In this document: positions 60,184 to 64,000 of the stretch, piece after piece
Layout: every line of letters begins with the position of its first letter
Numbering within the stretch: the stretch's first letter is position 1
NCBI GenBank assembly: GCA_036850595.1
Contig: CM072152.1
Location: 24,379,179 to 24,443,178 of the forward strand
Direction: 5' to 3'
From: Rhyacichthys aspro
Taxonomy: Eukaryota; Chordata; Actinopteri; Gobiiformes; Rhyacichthyidae
Length of the DNA stretch: 64,000 bases
Notes under the pieces: model-generated
Told to the model about the DNA's origin: nothing
What the model saw: only the letters and a program-made list of their open reading frames with translations
Database searches by the model: none
Translations under genes and position numbers: made by a program

Positions 60184-60700
60184 TAATAATCTCATAATAA
60201 TAAATGATAAGATGTTTTATTTTGAAACACTAGTTTTATTTCACTTTAGTGAGATTTTATCAGCATTGTCATGACGCTGATCGACTCATGATAAACAGAT
60301 CACATTCAGCTGCTCTCTTTTTACAAAAAATACATATGACATAAAGAAATTAAATTAAATATCATCTAATGTACTGTTCATATTCAGATCCACAAACGTT
60401 TCTGTCCTTTTTTCATGATCCATAAATCAGTTTCAGACTCTCACTAATGTTTTATAAAAAGAATCTTAGGCTTATTTTTTTTTCATTTTATTCTTTTTTG
60501 TAGGTTTTATTTGTTTATTCATTTGTTTAACATTGCATTTCATATTATAATAAAATATTTAGTGATCCATAACTCTCTACTTGTGAAAAAGTAAGCATTC
60601 ATAGGTTTTTTAGAGAATAAAAAGAGCGATATACAGCGTGAACATGTGGCCGTTTGAGTTCTTTTTCGTTCCCAAACCATTAACACCAGTGTCCTCTCAC

Positions 60701-60813
60701 CCATCGACGTTGTGGCGAGCGTCTGTCGTCCCACAAACTGAGCCGGGCCCATCCCGTCGAGGAAGTCGCTGAACTGGGCGTCGGAGGCCAGGCACATCCC
60801 GCTGTAGTTCAGG
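60701..60813 (-). CDS. rims4: rims4 exon 3, copy B
   Basis: Identical to 29139-29251, with CLASDAQFSDFLDGMGPAQF and GRQTLATTSMG, donor GTGAGA and acceptor CGTTTCCAG. In gene orientation the sequence upstream continues to 64000 without reaching exon 2, so intron 2 is at least 3.2 kb if contig 3 is correct. Confidence 0.95.
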
Positions 60814-61591
60814 CTGGAAACGAGACGGGGAAAAGACACAGAAAAGAGTTTACATTAAAAAACAGTGAGTCAGAAAATGAAAAGATTAGACTCAGAGATA
60901 GAAGGAAGCGTCTGGAGACAACACCAGGAGCCATTCATCACCGCTGTCCCCAAACTGCCCACAACTCAGCTGCAGCTTATTTAAGACTTCGCTTCGAGGA
61001 GACGCAAAAAAGAAGAGCAGTAAATGTGAAAAAACATCACAGCAGACGGTCGGAGTCAGCCATGTTGGAATTAGAGGCACTTTCACTGAAAATGTCAAAT
61101 GTCAGATTCAAACTTGTCATTTCAATGTAAAATTATAAGTGAAATTACTGCCTTAAAATTGTATGTAAAGAAAAAAAAGAGTGTTATTCAGACTGATTAA
61201 TAGTTTGAATTGTTACTACACTCCTGCTTTTATTAGATTATTAAAGTTAGATTGTGATTTTCTTGAGTCTTTGAATTAATGGTGATACTTTAATAGGATT
61301 TTTGTTCAATTTTCAATGTTTATTTTGCATATTTCCCAAATATTTTCACTCTGGAAATGATATGATTTAAATAACTCATAACTATCCTTGTTTAATCTGT
61401 CAAATTTTCATTTCTAACACTTCATTGTTGACATCAGTCCGGCTTTAACAGTAGTGTTTTATATATCGTTTGTTTTATCTCAGTTATTTTTATTTATTCA
61501 TTTATTTATTTTACTCTATTTGATTTTGTTTTCAAACTGTTGTGAATATTGTGTTTAATGATTTTGAGTTTAATAACCTTGTGTTGCATTA

Positions 61592-61640
61592 AGCTGAATG
61601 AAAAGTGCAATATAAATGATTGATTGATTGATTGATTGAA
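61592..61640 (+). mobile_element. Possible LINE 3' tail (copy B)
   Basis: Counterpart of 29985-30046, ending in the same TGAT repeat. Confidence 0.4.
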
Positions 61641-62271
61641 ATACCTTCTACTTTCATAAATAGATCCAGATGCTTTCTTTATTTTTCCATTTGTGCACAA
61701 ACCCTCTATTTTTTTTTTATAAAAACCAGTGCCTACATTTTAAAAGGTAAAACAAATAAGTTCTTATAGCTTTATTTCTTCATTTATTGCAAGTTTTTCC
61801 ATCAAATTGCACACGTCACTTGAACACAGGCCAAATACAGCCACATTTGGTGATATACATCTTTTCAGGTTCATATCCATGTGTTGAAAGTGTCATATTG
61901 AACACAGACTGAGTGGATTTGGAGACTGTTGATGTTCAGAGTTGATTTAAACGAGCTGTTCTCAGGCCAAACCCCTGTCCTCTGTTTCCTCCGAGCGCGC
62001 TCAGACGGCTCTCTCTAACCTGACCTTGTGTGTCCTCCTTCGTCTGTTCTCGTTCAGAAATCAGAGCAGAGTGGTTCGGTGGCACGAAGCCAGCCGCTCG
62101 ACCATTGTTTCAGGGTCTGCAGACACTAAAACACAGCCTTGTATTCGCTCCGGAGCAGGTTAGTGATGAGACCGAGCAACGCGGGACTCGACATGTGTTT
62201 TAACATCCTGATCACTTCTCAACATCAACATCTCTTCTTCTATGTCTAGAGAAAGTTGAACTACTTTTCAG

Positions 62272-62745
62272 AATCTACTGTTTATTCTGAGGGATTGTAA
62301 TAGATGAGAACCTCTATTCAGGAACAGAAAACCTTGGACAATCACATGCTCCAAAAAGGAGCACTCCCATTGGTCGACACTTGTCACATGACGTTCCAGG
62401 AAGTTTAATAGCTGCAGATAAAGTGTATTTTCAGCTGAATATGTCTTTTAACAGAGAAACAGCTGAAAAAAGAAAAGCATCAACAGAGAAAAGGGAGACA
62501 ACGTAAAACACAGATAAATACTGTCAATTCAATCACGTAATGTTTAACGAGGAGGAGATAATTGTCGTCCTGACGCTGAAGTCACAGCTAAGCTAACGCT
62601 AACTCTAAACTTCAGTTTGGTCAAATGGATTAGTATTTTGGAGGAAAAACTGGTCTGGTTTTATTTTTTTAATAAAAGAGAAGCAGGAGAGGTCTCTAGG
62701 CTTATTTTGGAGGAGAGTGGAGTCTGAGACAGGGACAAAAAAAGA
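62272..62745 (+). repeat. DR1 dispersed repeat in rims4 intron 2, outside the duplicated block
   Basis: A well-preserved forward copy of the long subfamily: GTTTATTCTGAGGGATTGTA, CAATCACATGCTCCAAAAAG, core GGAGCACTCCCATTGGTCGA, tail GTCTGAGACAGGGACAAAAA. It is inverted relative to the copy at 56416-56935, and the two flank exons 3-5. Confidence 0.8.
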
Positions 62746-63965
62746 AAAGGAAGCAAGGGTAGAGGACACTCTTTGGAAGCGTTGAGGACGTTAGGATCAG
62801 GACTGAGCTCAGATGTTTAGGAGAAATGGTTTGGACTCGTTCAGAGGAAGGACGGTGAATATTTTGTTTTGAAGGAGGCAGGAGACTGAGAGGAAGAGGT
62901 TTAAGGATGTAGTGAAGGAGACGTGAAGGTAGAGGATAGAGACAGATGGAGAGATTCACGAAGAAAAACAGAGCAAGAAAGACTCAGCACGTCTCCTCTC
63001 ATTAAAATAATCACCGTGACTCATCAGGACTGGATTACTGCAGCTCTTTCTCTGTTTAGAAGAAAAGCTGCCATTTATTCATCTATATATTAATCTCTGT
63101 TGTTATACGTTAATATTAATAACGATTTACACATTGGTCAAATTTACACAAGCTTCTTTTACCACTTCCTGTTTCCATTGAGTACTTCCTGTTTACATTA
63201 AAGCCCCATATTCACCACATAGCAACATAATAATGAAATATAACAGGTTTTATCTCAGCTTTCTTTCACTAACTCTACAACAGACTCCTACTTTGATCCA
63301 GATTTCTTGATTTAAATCTTATTTCAGTCCATTCTGTTCAGTTTCTAACGCGTCTAACGATAAAAATACTTCCTCAAACAACAAAACCCTGTGATTTTAT
63401 GTCTAACTCTGGATGAATAAGTCTGTAAGTAGTTTTATTCTTATTATTTTGGCAGCTCAGAGGCTCAGATCCTGCTGCAGTGAACACATTCATCAGCTTT
63501 GTTTACAGCCAGGAGCTAAACAGCAGCGGCACAAACCAGATTAACCAGAGTCTCATCCACATTCACACATTATTCCTGCTTTATTCCAGTCTGCTTTCTG
63601 TTTATTTCTCTCTTTAACCTTCTGCAGCACAACAGTCTCACTTTTTTATGAGACGACTTTTACTGTGGCTTTGAGAAAAACAGGTGGAATATTTCAGTTT
63701 TGTTTTATAGAGTTTAGTTTTCCACTTTACTCCGAACCGCTTCAGGATAAAACGGAATTAAAACTTTAAATGTGCCTCAAAACGATTGAAGTTATGACTA
63801 AGCTGAATAGTTTGAGGAGTAGATAGAGAATTACATTTGTTTTTGGTGAATAATGTATTAAAATCCATATAATGGTGCTTTTAAGTGACTGAATTTCACT
63901 GGGGCTTTTCAAATAATTAGTTTTTTAAAGTAATACCAACATAATTTAGATTAAATCATGAAAAT
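62746..63965. other. Contig 3 intronic DNA, nothing recognised
   Basis: No exon or repeat is recognised. The stretch should be rims4 intron 2. An 85-codon - strand frame at 62702-62959 overlaps the DR1 tail and has no family signature. Confidence 0.4.
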
Positions 63966-63967
63966 TA

Positions 63968-64000
63968 CTAAAATTCAACTAAAAACTGTTCAAATCCAAC
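63968..64000 (-). repeat. Start of an inverted 21-bp (hAT-derived) repeat at the window edge
   Basis: AAATTCAACTAAAAACTGTT then CAAATCCAAC is the reverse complement of the GTTGGATTTGAACAGTTTTTAG unit. It is cut by the window end. Its orientation is the one that the end of contig 2 would have if that contig were inverted. Confidence 0.6.

Larger units (their letters stand above)
45945..62155. repeat. Copy B of the 16-kb duplicated block (start of contig 3)
   Basis: This 16211-bp segment is collinear with 14584-30554 in the same orientation. It continues past the end of the block into sequence lacking in copy A, so contig 3 extends further towards the rims4 5' side. Repeats listed for block A recur here at the positions given in those entries. 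Confidence 0.95.

Noticed and set aside
14584..62155. A genuine tandem duplication producing two rims4 genes
   Set aside because: It cannot be excluded from sequence alone. However, both copies lack exons 1-2, the block ends coincide with the gaps, and the only exon 2 is inverted between them, so an assembly artefact is more likely.

Overview
The window is vertebrate, very probably teleost fish, nuclear DNA. It has short exons with GT-AG introns, AT-rich introns several kb long, many microsatellites and minisatellites, and small non-autonomous hAT-like transposons of fish type. Coding sequence is about 1% of the window. I recognise two genes: an abra-like (actin-binding Rho-activating protein, costars domain) terminal exon on the + strand at 1690-2127, and rims4 (regulating synaptic membrane exocytosis 4, RIM4-gamma), of which five of the probable six coding exons can be read.

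The layout is set by two runs of exactly 100 N (30555-30654 and 45845-45944), which divide the window into three contigs. Contig 1 (1-30554) holds abra-like, a 62-bp minisatellite (about 4375-5313), two 21-bp minisatellite arrays, an intact hAT element with an 8-bp target-site duplication, and rims4 exons 6 to 3 on the - strand. Contig 2 (30655-45844) holds rims4 exon 2 on the + strand, a CCAAT-box minisatellite, a repeat copy with two nested hAT insertions, and a long 11-bp repeat tract. Contig 3 (45945-64000) holds rims4 exons 6 to 3 again on the - strand, then about 1.8 kb of sequence not present in contig 1.

The main result is structural. 14584-30554 and 45945-62155 are near-identical over about 16 kb, in the same order and orientation. 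The first copy stops exactly at one gap and the second starts exactly at the other. The exon that should lie just upstream of both copies sits between them on the opposite strand, yet its splice phase fits them perfectly. The simplest reading is that contigs 1 and 3 are overlapping (probably allelic) sequences that were not merged, and contig 2 was placed between them and inverted. The window would then hold one rims4 gene, read from high to low coordinates, not two. Copy A also differs from copy B inside exon 5 by two small indels in a very conserved motif, which looks like consensus error.

The rims4 introns are populated by a dispersed repeat of about 460-550 bp, called DR1 here, with a conserved core around GGAGCGCTCCCATTGGTCGA, in both orientations. 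I found no convincing new protein-coding system. The unusual content lies in assembly structure and repeat biology.
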